Shown here piece after piece: positions 5,718 to 12,800 of a stretch of 17,674 bases of DNA. The stretch is taken from assembly GCA_022181005.1 (NCBI GenBank), contig BQMV01000241.1:1-17674 (forward strand), read 5' to 3'. Made by a program: the position numbers and the translations under genes. Each line of letters starts with the position of its first letter. The stretch's first letter is position 1. The notes under the pieces are model-generated. The model saw only the letters and a program-made list of their open reading frames with translations, made no database searches and had not been told where the DNA came from. The stretch comes from Anaerolineaceae bacterium. Lineage in GTDB: Bacteria > Chloroflexota > Anaerolineae > Anaerolineales > Villigracilaceae.

Positions 5718-6795
5718 CGTCTCCAAACGAAACGCCCATGCCGCGCGCCGTGATAATGGCATCGTCGTTAACGTCCACGCGCTTTGCCGTCGCCGTAACT
5801 TCCGCCAACGGAACGTCTACGATCTGACCGGCGCGCAAAGCGACCATATGGTCAAACTTCCTCTGCGCCGCCAAGCGGACCGCCGCTGCGCCAAAACGCG
5901 TGGCGAGCCAACGATCGAACGGAGATGGAGAGCCGCCGCGCTGCAAATGCCCTAGAACTGTCACGCGCGATTCGAATCCTTGCTTCTCAATATATTCGCC
6001 CACTTGTTGACCGATTCCGCCAAGTCGTGGAACATAGATATCGTCTCCGCTGCGAGAAAATACCTGCTTGCCGCCTCGAGGCTTGGCGCCTTCCGAGACG
6101 GCGACAATGCTGAACAAATATCCCGCTTCGACGCGTCTACGCACTTCAGCCAGAATATTTTCAAATTTAAAGGGGAGTTCCGGTATGAGAATCACGTCTG
6201 CGCCGCCCGCTACGCCGGCATGCAGCGCGATGAAACCCGCATCGCGTCCCATCAATTCGAGGACCATCACGCGGTGATGCGACTCGGCGGTGGTATGCAG
6301 GCGATCAAGAGCCTCAGTGGCGATGCCGACCGCCGTGTCGAACCCAAAAGAAAGTTCCGTGCCGGATATATCGTTGTCAATTGTCTTCGGAACGCCAATA
6401 ATCGGCGCGCCTTTCTTGTAGAGTTCGTGTGCAATGTGCAGGGTCCCATCGCCGCCCAGAATCAGCAGGGCGTCCATTTCGAGGCGTTCAATCCCCTTGA
6501 TAATTTCATCTGAAACATCAATCAACGTTTCCTTACCGTCGCGCACGATCTTTCGCGCATAAGGGTTGCCGCGATTCGCCGCGCCGAGAATCGTTCCGCC
6601 GCGCGGGAGAAGCCCGCGCACTGAATCGATAGAAAGCGGAATAATGCCATTCGTCTCCACAAACCCATCGTAACCGTTGCGAATCCCAAACACCTCGCAA
6701 TCGTATTCATAGATCGCCGTTTTCACCGCCGCGCGAATAACGGCGTTCAAGCCGGGCGCGTCGCCTCCGCCGGTGAGAATTCCAATTCGTTTCAT
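5713..6795 (-). CDS. pfkA: 6-phosphofructokinase
   Basis: A 360-residue cytoplasmic kinase that makes fructose 1,6-bisphosphate from fructose 6-phosphate. Visible motifs: ILTGGGDAPGLNAVIR (6-21) for nucleotide binding, LGGDGT (113-118), PKTIDND (136-142) with catalytic Asp140, MGRDAGFIA (182-190) for sugar phosphate, and LGHLQRGG for the effector or substrate site. The equivalents of E. coli positions 104 and 124 are Gly117 and Lys137. Gly at the first favours ATP, whereas Lys at the second is typical of PPi enzymes; this mixed group-III pattern leaves the phosphoryl donor open. The start has AGGAG 7 nt upstream and a TATCAT box (6823-6818). The stop codon lies in the closing stem of the structured region on the opposite strand. 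Confidence 0.95.
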   Translation of the reverse strand: MKRIGILTGGGDAPGLNAVIRAAVKTAIYEYDCEVFGIRNGYDGFVETNGIIPLSIDSVRGLLPRGGTILGAANRGNPYARKIVRDGKETLIDVSDEIIKGIERLEMDALLILGGDGTLHIAHELYKKGAPIIGVPKTIDNDISGTELSFGFDTAVGIATEALDRLHTTAESHHRVMVLELMGRDAGFIALHAGVAGGADVILIPELPFKFENILAEVRRRVEAGYLFSIVAVSEGAKPRGGKQVFSRSGDDIYVPRLGGIGQQVGEYIEKQGFESRVTVLGHLQRGGSPSPFDRWLATRFGAAAVRLAAQRKFDHMVALRAGQIVDVPLAEVTATAKRVDVNDDAIITARGMGVSFGDD

Positions 6796-6817
6796 AGACT
6801 CGCTCCTAATGCGCCCA

Positions 6818-6866
6818 ATGATACCTTACAACTATTCTTGCGTTCCATCGTATTATTCCATATAAT
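6818..6866. promoter_or_regulatory. Divergent promoter region of pfkA (minus) and the DUF2085 gene (plus)
   Basis: On the plus strand TTGCGT (6838-6843), a 17-nt spacer and TATAAT (6861-6866) form a good promoter. Its -10 ends 7 nt before the DUF2085 ATG, so the mRNA should be leaderless. On the minus strand TATCAT (6823-6818) precedes the pfkA AGGAG site. The pfkA -35 position falls on plus bases 6841-6846, overlapping the plus -35, so the two polymerases would compete for the same DNA. Confidence 0.6.
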
Positions 6867-6873
6867 AAACGTC

Positions 6874-7710
6874 ATGGAACAAACCGCCGCACAATCGAAA
6901 ATTCGGAAAGCATCCCGCTGGTTCATTCCCATCGCGGCATTGTTGGCATTCTCAGCATGGTTCTTCATCGCGCCGCCCGGCTTACTCGGCAAAGCGGACG
7001 CCATCGGCTACGCCGTCTGCCATCGTATTAGCGAGCGCTCTCTTCACATTGGCGACCGGCAACTTCCGCTCTGCGTGCGTTGCACAGGCGAGTTCAACGC
7101 CGCAGCGATCTCGCTGATCTTCTTCGCGTTTGCCAGCGGAAAGAAAAGCGGTTTTCCTAATTGGAAACTCGGCGCGCCGCTCATCCTCTTCTTCCTCGCT
7201 TTTGGTTTCGATGGCGTAAACTCCTATATCTACCTGCTTAAACAGACCTCTAGCGCGGCGTTCAAGGATATTCCTACACTCTACACGCCCAACGCTGCAT
7301 TGCGCCTCCTGACCGGTAGCGGCATGGGCATCGCGCTCGCATCAATTCTATTTCCCGCGTTTAACCAGACCGCTTGGAAAACTGTAGACCCTGAACGCGC
7401 TTTCAACTGGAAGAAACTTGTGATATTGATCGCTATCATCGCGCTCGTTGACCTGCTCATCCTCACGGAAAGCCCGTTTATTTTGTACCCCGTCGCCATC
7501 CTCAGCGTTTTAGGCGTCCTTGCGCTTCTCACAACTGTTTTCACAATGGTGTGGATGATGGCTATGCGACAAGAGAACGCCTTTCAACGTCTGACCGAAA
7601 TGAAACTGCCTTTCCTTGCCGGGCTGACGCTCGCTCTGATGATGATTACCGCAATAGATTTGTTACGCTTCAACCTGACTGGAACTTGGGGAGGCTTTCC
7701 CCTCAACTAA
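6874..7710 (+). CDS. DUF2085 membrane protein
   Basis: A 278-residue integral membrane protein with about seven hydrophobic segments. The DUF2085 signature is clear: a first Cys in YAVCHRISERSLHIGDRQLP (about 46-65) followed by CVRCTGEF. The CH..R.S...G.....C.RC.G pattern resembles a metal- or cofactor-binding site, but the family has no proven function. The ATG at 6874 is chosen because it lies 7 nt after a TATAAT box with a correctly spaced -35. It has no Shine-Dalgarno, so translation from a leaderless mRNA is inferred. A further upstream in-frame start at 6838 would lie inside the promoter. The DUF4126 gene follows after 47 bp on the same strand. Confidence 0.88.
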   Translation: MEQTAAQSKIRKASRWFIPIAALLAFSAWFFIAPPGLLGKADAIGYAVCHRISERSLHIGDRQLPLCVRCTGEFNAAAISLIFFAFASGKKSGFPNWKLGAPLILFFLAFGFDGVNSYIYLLKQTSSAAFKDIPTLYTPNAALRLLTGSGMGIALASILFPAFNQTAWKTVDPERAFNWKKLVILIAIIALVDLLILTESPFILYPVAILSVLGVLALLTTVFTMVWMMAMRQENAFQRLTEMKLPFLAGLTLALMMITAIDLLRFNLTGTWGGFPLN

Positions 7711-7757
7711 ACGCCCCGCAAGCGTTTTCGCTCTATCTTTTAGGAGAACAATTACTC

Positions 7758-8321
7758 ATGGAACTATCTGGAATTTTCACCGCCTTCGGGCTTTCGGCAA
7801 GCGCCGGATTAAACGCTTACATCCCCTTACTTATCGTCGGTTTGGCGGCGCGCTATACCAATCTACTACATTTAAGCTCGCCTTGGGATACGCTCGCGAA
7901 CCCTTGGATCCTCCTCATGCTCTGCATTTTAGTCATCATCGAAATGCTGGCAGACACAACGCCCATCGTCAACCATATTAACGATGTCGTTCAAACCGTC
8001 ATTCGCCCGGCGGCGGGAGCCATCGCATTTGCCGCCAACGCCAACATCATCAGCGATGTGCATCCTGCAATTGCGCTGGGAATGGGTTTGCTCGTCGCCG
8101 GAACAGTGCACGTCGCTAAGGCGGGCGCGCTCCGTCCAGCTGTAACTGCAACTACCGCCGGCGCAGGAAACGTCCCGGTGAGCATGGCGGAAGACATCAC
8201 ATCCGCCATGTTATCCATCGTCGCCATCGTCCTGCCCATTCTCGTCGGAACGCTGCTGATCGTCGCCGGCGCGTTCATCATCTACTGGTTATATCGCCGC
8301 GCAAACCGCGCCACAACCTGA
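7758..8321 (+). CDS. DUF4126 membrane protein
   Basis: A 187-residue hydrophobic protein. The DUF4126 opening is visible (GIFTAFGLSASAGLNAYIPL from residue 5), then IEMLADTTPIVNHINDVVQT, then a Gly/Ala-rich segment with HVAKAGALRPAVTATTAGAG and a final span ending in YWLYRRANR. About five to six membrane segments are predicted. The family has no established role. The ATG at 7758 is chosen for TAGGAGA 11 nt upstream and because the domain begins there; a longer frame back to 7551 overlaps the preceding DUF2085 gene and is not credible. It is probably co-transcribed with the DUF2085 gene. Confidence 0.9.
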   Translation: MELSGIFTAFGLSASAGLNAYIPLLIVGLAARYTNLLHLSSPWDTLANPWILLMLCILVIIEMLADTTPIVNHINDVVQTVIRPAAGAIAFAANANIISDVHPAIALGMGLLVAGTVHVAKAGALRPAVTATTAGAGNVPVSMAEDITSAMLSIVAIVLPILVGTLLIVAGAFIIYWLYRRANRATT

Positions 8322-8327
8322 TATAAT
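8319..8327 (+). promoter_or_regulatory. Extended -10 promoter of the 53-residue gene
   Basis: TGATATAAT is an extended -10 element (TG-N-TATAAT) that overlaps the DUF4126 stop codon TGA at 8319-8321. No good -35 is visible, as is common for extended -10 promoters. The small gene starts 36 nt downstream. Confidence 0.5.
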
Positions 8328-8363
8328 TTTCTTAATCAATCTTATTACACAGGAGTAGAAATC

Positions 8364-8525
8364 ATGAACGATCAAATGCCCCCAGTCGCCGAAGAACCCA
8401 AAAAGAAAAACACCACAATCATTATCGCTATTGTGGCTGTCGTGTTACTGTGCTGTTGTTGCGCCGCAATAGCCGCTCTCTGGCAGTATGGCGATCAGCT
8501 GATGCAAATGCTAGGCAGCTACTAG
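8364..8525 (+). CDS. Small single-span membrane protein with a Cys4 run (53 aa)
   Basis: A 53-residue ORF read directly: a polar Pro/Glu N-terminus (MNDQMPPVAEEP), a basic KKK, a hydrophobic span from about residue 19 to 39 containing four consecutive cysteines (CCCC at 30-33), and a short C-terminal tail (QYGDQLMQMLGSY). AGGAG lies 8 nt before the ATG, and an extended -10 and a strong terminator flank it, so it looks like a real independent small gene. The positive residues before the span suggest the N-terminus stays inside. I do not recognise a named family. The Cys run could be lipid-modified, bind metal or form disulfides; none of this is shown. Confidence 0.75.
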   Translation: MNDQMPPVAEEPKKKNTTIIIAIVAVVLLCCCCAAIAALWQYGDQLMQMLGSY

Positions 8526-8527
8526 AA

Positions 8528-9034
8528 TTATATACGTATGAAAAACCTCTGAAGTAGAGGTTTTTCATTTAAGCGCAAGCGCTGCAATTCTTTCAAGCCG
8601 TTCAATGCGTTATGCCGCAATTCATCGGTTAAATCCAGAGCGGCAAATTCATCCTCATCCAAAACAGTCTGCCTCCCATCCGCCGAAACCCATAGATCCA
8701 GCGCCAGGTCAACATACGAGACAAGCCCATCTTCGATCACCGCGGGTTTACCGATGTTGCAATACCAGCCTTTGAGAGCGCCATCGTCGCGATCGTAGAT
8801 GGCGAAGATATTGTACCAGCGGTCGGAATAATAATATTCGACGAAGCGGTCGCCCTTTTTAAAGGTCACATCTTGGAACGGCATATCGTCGCGGGTGAAT
8901 AAGGCTTCGACCACAACAGACGTATCGTCGCGGCGGATTTCGTCGCCTTCGTATTCGTACATCACCTCGCCTGCTGGATTCTTTTTCTGTACTTTAATCC
9001 GCAGGGCTGCTTCGCTTATTTTCATTCGAGACAT
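8528..9034 (-). CDS. DUF402 family protein (nucleoside-phosphate phosphatase-like)
   Basis: A 168-residue soluble protein with the DUF402 barrel: DRFVEYYYSDRWYNIFAIYD (62-81), GWYCNIGKPA (89-98), VSYVDLALDLWV (105-116) and LDEDEF (125-130). Characterised relatives hydrolyse nucleoside tri- and diphosphates, and the fold also occurs in the FAU-1 RNA-binding protein. The acidic DLALDLWV and DEDEF residues fit the family's metal site. It is the last gene of the thiamine operon. The ATG at 9034 has GAGG 4 nt upstream and overlaps the ATPase gene by 13 bp; the ATG at 9025 gives a classic ATGA overlap and is equally possible. The last codons run through a terminator hairpin (8541-8565), so the stop lies beyond it. 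A role in thiamine phosphate metabolism is only a context inference. Confidence 0.88.
   Translation of the reverse strand: MSRMKISEAALRIKVQKKNPAGEVMYEYEGDEIRRDDTSVVVEALFTRDDMPFQDVTFKKGDRFVEYYYSDRWYNIFAIYDRDDGALKGWYCNIGKPAVIEDGLVSYVDLALDLWVSADGRQTVLDEDEFAALDLTDELRHNALNGLKELQRLRLNEKPLLQRFFIRI
8541..8565. terminator. Bidirectional intrinsic terminator, inside the DUF402 3' end
   Basis: AAAAACCTCT (8541-8550) and AGAGGTTTTT (8556-8565) are perfect 10-bp inverted repeats with a 5-nt loop. They give a stem plus T tract in both directions. For the plus-strand 53-residue gene the terminator is 15 nt after the stop. For the minus-strand thiamine operon it lies inside the last codons of the DUF402 gene, before the TAA. 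Confidence 0.85.
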
Positions 9035-10050
9035 TCTACCTCAACCCTCACGGAGATTTTTCCGCCGATCTTCGGCGCGTCTTTCAAGTAGACGTACAAG
9101 CCGTTATCAAGCGTGACTTTGTAGCTATCTTTTTGGAAGACTATATCGGCAACAACGCCATTCAACTCGTTGCCTGCACTCCGCCTCCGTCCAGCGCAGA
9201 CGGTTGGTCGCGCCAATAAGCAGACACTCTCTCCTTCCAAGTGTTTGTGATCGCATCGGACAACAAACTCGCCTACTTCACTTCTCACCTTCCACTCGCT
9301 ATTTTTTCTTTTCCCCTTCAGTTCGCCTTCAATCACATTCCCCAATCCCAAAAACTCCGCCACGTACGCGGACTGCGGGTTCGCCCACACTTCGGCAGGA
9401 GCCCCTGCGCGGATGATGTTGCCCTCATACAAAATCAACACGCGGTCGGCGATAGCAAATGCTTCTTCTTGATCGTGCGTAACGTAAATCGCTGGGATTT
9501 TCGTTCTCCGCAAAACAGAGCGCAGCTCATTCAACAACCCTTCGCGCAATGTTTTATCAAGCGCGCCAAGCGGCTCGTCAAACATTAATAAACGCGGGTG
9601 AATCGTCAAAGCGCGGGCGAGGGCAACGCGCTGTTGTTCGCCGCCAGAGAGATCGTTCACGCTTCGTCCCCCGAAACCTTTGAGGTTGACTAATTCCAAT
9701 GAATTGGCTACGCGCTGGGAGATTTCGTCTCGCCCCATACGGCGCATTTTCAACCCGAAAGCAACATTGTCGTTGACGTTGAGGTGTGGGAACAACGCGT
9801 AATCTTGGAAGACCAAGCCAAAATCGCGGAGATGAGGCGGGGTTGAGGCGAGGTCGAAGTCGTCGAAGAAGATAGTTCCCAAATCAGGCGTTTCAAGTCC
9901 GGCGATCATTCGTAAGAGCGTGGACTTTCCGCTCCCTGACGCGCCAAGTAGACAGACCGTCTCTCCTTCTTCGAGGGTAAAGGAAATATTTTGCAGAAGG
10001 GGTGTATCGCCATACGATTTGGCAATAGAGGCAAGCGCGAGTATGGACAT
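9022..10050 (-). CDS. ABC transporter ATPase, thiamine import (ThiQ role)
   Basis: A 343-residue ATP-binding subunit that powers the adjacent permease. Walker A is GASGSGKST (36-44), Q-loop Gln82, signature LSGGEQQ (134-140), Walker B LLMFDE (154-159), H-loop His192 in THDQEEA. Unlike the about 230-residue E. coli ThiQ, it has a C-terminal TOBE-like domain (about 235-343), as in FbpC/CysA-type ATPases. The substrate call therefore rests on operon context: TPP riboswitch, thiN and a thiamine-type binding protein. The ATG at 10050 is one base after the permease stop, implying translational coupling. The TOBE linker (roughly 245-260) is encoded by a degenerate heptad repeat. Confidence 0.93.
   Translation of the reverse strand: MSILALASIAKSYGDTPLLQNISFTLEEGETVCLLGASGSGKSTLLRMIAGLETPDLGTIFFDDFDLASTPPHLRDFGLVFQDYALFPHLNVNDNVAFGLKMRRMGRDEISQRVANSLELVNLKGFGGRSVNDLSGGEQQRVALARALTIHPRLLMFDEPLGALDKTLREGLLNELRSVLRRTKIPAIYVTHDQEEAFAIADRVLILYEGNIIRAGAPAEVWANPQSAYVAEFLGLGNVIEGELKGKRKNSEWKVRSEVGEFVVRCDHKHLEGESVCLLARPTVCAGRRRSAGNELNGVVADIVFQKDSYKVTLDNGLYVYLKDAPKIGGKISVRVEVECLE
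9275..9316. repeat. Degenerate heptanucleotide repeat within the ATPase TOBE region
   Basis: On the plus strand the 7-mers from 9275 read ACTTCAC, TTCTCAC, CTTCCAC, then more divergent pyrimidine-rich units TCGCTAT, TTTTTCT, TTTCCCC. On the minus strand these correspond to GTGGAAG, GTGAGAA, GTGAAGT, close to the GTGGAAA units at 12754-12767 but in the opposite orientation. They encode a Lys/Glu-rich linker in the least conserved part of the ATPase. Only three units are convincing. Confidence 0.4.
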
Positions 10051-10051
10051 T

Positions 10052-11731
10052 TTAGAATTCACCCGCATTTGGAAATCGAGATTTCTCAACGAGCATAATG
10101 CTTATTGCCGTCAATGTCATGAGGATGGTTGCCATTGCCATGGCTTGACCGTAATTCAACCCGCCAGGCTGTGAGAGGAAACGCTGGATCGCAACGGGGA
10201 TGGTCGGGTATTCGGGACGAGCAATGAGCAGCGTCGCGCCAAACTCGCCGAGGGAAATAGTGAACGCAAATGTGACAGCGGCAAGCGTAGCGCGGCGGAG
10301 AATAGGCAGGTCAACATTCCACCAGATTTCAAATGGCGACGCGCCAAGCGTCGCCGCGGCTTGACGCAACCGTTCAGGAATGGACGCGATGGCAGGTTGC
10401 AGCGCGCGGATCACAAAAGGCAATGCGACTAACGTATGCGCGAAAGGAACGAGCCACGGAGAAGCAAGCCACCTGCCATATGTAACGATGAACCCCAGCC
10501 CAAGCATCACGGTGGACGATCCCAATGGAAGCATGATCAGCGGATCGAGAATTTTCTCCAAACGCGTAGGATGCGCAAGAGCAAACGCGGCGGGGAATCC
10601 AAGGAGCAGCGAAAGGATCACGGTTGCGGAAGCGTATAAGAGGGAATTAAAAACTGCCTGCATGGGCGGCGCGTAGAATACCGATCCGCGGCGATTAACA
10701 AAAAGTTCCTCATAGTAATCGGTCGTGAAACCGTAATGAATTTCGCCGCGTTGACCGCGATCCGCTTCGAGACGGGTAAAAGAGCGAAACGGCAACGCTG
10801 CTAACGGAAGCGCGAAGCACACTGCGAGCAGCGAGCAAAGAGCGAACGTAAAAATTTTCTGCTTGAAATTATTAGGTTTATGAGCAGGCGCGAGACGCGG
10901 AGCGATGGAGTAGGAAGTGCGAGACGTCAGTCGCGAATAGAGGATGGAAACAAGCAGCGTGCAAACTAGTTGAATAATGGAAAGCAAAGCGGCAAGAGGC
11001 AGGTTGAACTGTCTGACAGTCTGAAAATAAATCTCCGTTTCGAGCGTAGAAAATTGCGCATCACCCAAAAGGAGAATAACGCCGAAAGAGGAAAAATCGA
11101 AAAGGAAAACGAGCAACGCGGCGGCGAGAATAGAAGGTCGCAGAAGCGGAACGATTACATTCAACCAAACGCGAAGCGGATCGGCGCCAAGGGAACGCGC
11201 CGTATCTTCCAATTTTGGATTGAGATTGGAAAGCGCCGCGCCGACAATACGGATAACAATGGCGACGTTATAGAAAACGTGAGCAGCCAGGATAAGAACA
11301 AAAGGCGAAGGATGAAAAGCGAAAGAGGAAAACGGAAAGAGAGAAGATTGGAAAGTGGAAAATAATCCGCGCGGACCAACAAGGGAGGTAAAAGCAGCGG
11401 CAACGACAACTGTCGGAAGCAGGAACGGCACAACGACAAGGGCGCGAAGCAAAGCCTTGCCGCGGAAGTCAAAACGAGAGAAGAGGATCGCAGAAGGAAT
11501 TCCAAGGAACAACGTGAGCAACGTAGAAAGGGCGGCTTGGTAAAAAGTGAACCATGCGACGCGTTGCGCACTATACAAATTCTCAACGTTAAAGGTCGAC
11601 GCAGAGAACGTAAGGAAAGATATTCTGGCGAGCGGGAAGAAAAAGAAAAAAGCCAGAAATGTTAGAGGAAGAATCCAGAGCGGCACGGTGGATAGATGCG
11701 CGCGCGCGCTTGTTGGTCTGCTGATATTCAT
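10052..11731 (-). CDS. thiP: Fused two-domain ABC permease, thiamine import (ThiP type)
   Basis: A 559-residue inner-membrane permease that contains two BPD_transp_1 halves in one chain, as in ThiP and FbpB, so a single copy gives both transmembrane domains. Each half carries an EAA-type ATPase-contact loop: EDTARSLGADPLRVWLNVIV in the first and RQAAATLGASPFEIWWNVDL in the second. The length fits ThiP (about 530 residues). Context with the thiB-like gene and TPP riboswitch supports thiamine as substrate. The ATG at 11731 lies one base after the thiB stop TAG, implying coupling. Residues about 125-143, rich in Phe and Ser, are encoded by a heptad tandem repeat and lie in a loop of the first half. 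Confidence 0.92.
   Translation of the reverse strand: MNISRPTSARAHLSTVPLWILPLTFLAFFFFFPLARISFLTFSASTFNVENLYSAQRVAWFTFYQAALSTLLTLFLGIPSAILFSRFDFRGKALLRALVVVPFLLPTVVVAAAFTSLVGPRGLFSTFQSSLFPFSSFAFHPSPFVLILAAHVFYNVAIVIRIVGAALSNLNPKLEDTARSLGADPLRVWLNVIVPLLRPSILAAALLVFLFDFSSFGVILLLGDAQFSTLETEIYFQTVRQFNLPLAALLSIIQLVCTLLVSILYSRLTSRTSYSIAPRLAPAHKPNNFKQKIFTFALCSLLAVCFALPLAALPFRSFTRLEADRGQRGEIHYGFTTDYYEELFVNRRGSVFYAPPMQAVFNSLLYASATVILSLLLGFPAAFALAHPTRLEKILDPLIMLPLGSSTVMLGLGFIVTYGRWLASPWLVPFAHTLVALPFVIRALQPAIASIPERLRQAAATLGASPFEIWWNVDLPILRRATLAAVTFAFTISLGEFGATLLIARPEYPTIPVAIQRFLSQPGGLNYGQAMAMATILMTLTAISIMLVEKSRFPNAGEF
11304..11359. repeat. Heptanucleotide tandem repeat within the permease gene
   Basis: On the plus strand eight consecutive 7-mers read GGCGAAG, GATGAAA, AGCGAAA, GAGGAAA, ACGGAAA, GAGAGAA, GATTGGA and AAGTGGA. 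Five fit RRNGAAA closely. The DNA is almost pure purine on this strand. The heptads stay in register although they lie inside a coding region read on the other strand, where a period of 7 nt shifts the codon phase each unit. Confidence 0.6.
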
Positions 11732-11732
11732 G

Positions 11733-12782
11733 CTATTTCAGCATTACATTTGTCCACGCTTGAATCCACTCATCGCGGTGCGCGGCAATATCGGCAGGCG
11801 AAAGCGTTGCGGGTTGAGTCGGCGTTTGCGCATATCGGACGAACGCTTCAGGCAGCGCGGCATCAGGATTGATGGGATAAACGAACATTTGCAGCGGCAA
11901 ATCTTCTTGGAATTGCTTACCGAGCATGAAATCTATAAATTTCTCGGCAAGGGCGCGATTCGTCGTCCCTTTGAGAATGCCGGCAAATTCGATTTGGCGA
12001 AAACAGGCATTGGGTCCGAGAATGGATGCAGTGGGAGAAGCCTCCAGCGGCGTCTCCGCATAGATCACCTCTGCGGCGGGCGAAGACGCATATGAAACAA
12101 CCAGCGGTTGCGATCCTTTGCCGGAAGATGCGCTGAAGTTCACATAGTAAGCGGTCTCCCAGCCATCCACAACGACCGCGTCGTTGTCTTTCAGAGCTTG
12201 CCAATAGTCGGCGAATGAATCGCCGTAATGCGCGACGGTGGCGAATAAGAAGGCGAGCCCGACCGACGATGTGGCTGGGTTCTCCACCGCCAGCAGAGCG
12301 CGATATTCAGGCTTGGTCAAATCTTCCAGATTTTGCGGAACCGCCAAATTATTTTCGACAAAGTATGCTTTATCGTAATTAATGCAGACGTCGCCATAAT
12401 CAACGGGAACAGCACGGTTGGAAGAATCAAGTTTAAACGCAGCGGGGATGTTTTGCAATTCAGGCGAGGCGTACGATTCGAGGATGTCTTCATCGAGCGC
12501 GCGAGATAGGAAGGCATTGTCCACGCCAAAAATCACATCGGCAAGCGGCGCATTCTTCGCCAGAATAGCCTTATTGAGCATTAACCCTGCGTCGCCGCTG
12601 GGCAAGAAGATCACTTTCGCGCCCGTCGCCGCTTCAAATGCGTTGACAACCGCTTCGCTCATGGCAAACGAGTCGTGCGTCATAATGACGAGCTCAGCGG
12701 GCTGCGCGGGCGTACAGGAGGAAAGTAGAAAGAGGAAAGCGGCGAGGAAGAGGGTGGAAAGTGGAAAGTGGGGATATTTCAT
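11733..12782 (-). CDS. thiB: Thiamine ABC transporter substrate-binding lipoprotein
   Basis: A 349-residue extracytoplasmic binding protein of the TbpA/ThiB type, which captures thiamine (and in relatives its phosphates) for the adjacent permease. A lipoprotein signal peptide ends in LLSSC with the lipidated Cys at residue 23, fitting membrane anchoring rather than a free periplasmic form. TbpA signatures follow: VIMTHDSFAMSE, ADVIFGVDNAFLSRAL, VDYGDVCINYDKAYF, ENPATSSVGLAFLFATVAHY, VVDGWETAYYVNFS and SGKGSQPLVVSYASSP. The ATG at 12782 has AAGG 8 nt upstream and follows the thiN stop by 23 bp. The signal peptide's hydrophobic core is encoded by a purine/pyrimidine-biased heptad repeat. Confidence 0.95.
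   Translation of the reverse strand: MKYPHFPLSTLFLAAFLFLLSSCTPAQPAELVIMTHDSFAMSEAVVNAFEAATGAKVIFLPSGDAGLMLNKAILAKNAPLADVIFGVDNAFLSRALDEDILESYASPELQNIPAAFKLDSSNRAVPVDYGDVCINYDKAYFVENNLAVPQNLEDLTKPEYRALLAVENPATSSVGLAFLFATVAHYGDSFADYWQALKDNDAVVVDGWETAYYVNFSASSGKGSQPLVVSYASSPAAEVIYAETPLEASPTASILGPNACFRQIEFAGILKGTTNRALAEKFIDFMLGKQFQEDLPLQMFVYPINPDAALPEAFVRYAQTPTQPATLSPADIAAHRDEWIQAWTNVMLK
12718..12774. repeat. Heptanucleotide tandem repeat encoding the thiB signal peptide
   Basis: On the plus strand, in order: GAGGAAA, GTAGAAA, GAGGAAA, GCGGCGA, then an 8-base unit, then GTGGAAA, GTGGAAA, GTGGGGA. The consensus is GNGGAAA, shared with the array inside the permease gene at 11304-11359. The array covers codons of the hydrophobic core of the signal peptide. 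Confidence 0.65.
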
Positions 12783-12800
12783 GGGTTAACCTTTCGAGAG

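Noticed and set aside
10970..11365. Plus-strand open frame rich in Lys, Arg, Glu and Asn opposite the permease
   Set aside because: The composition follows from the purine-rich strand opposite hydrophobic Phe/Leu/Ser codons and the heptad array. There is no start signal, and the permease frame is clearly real.
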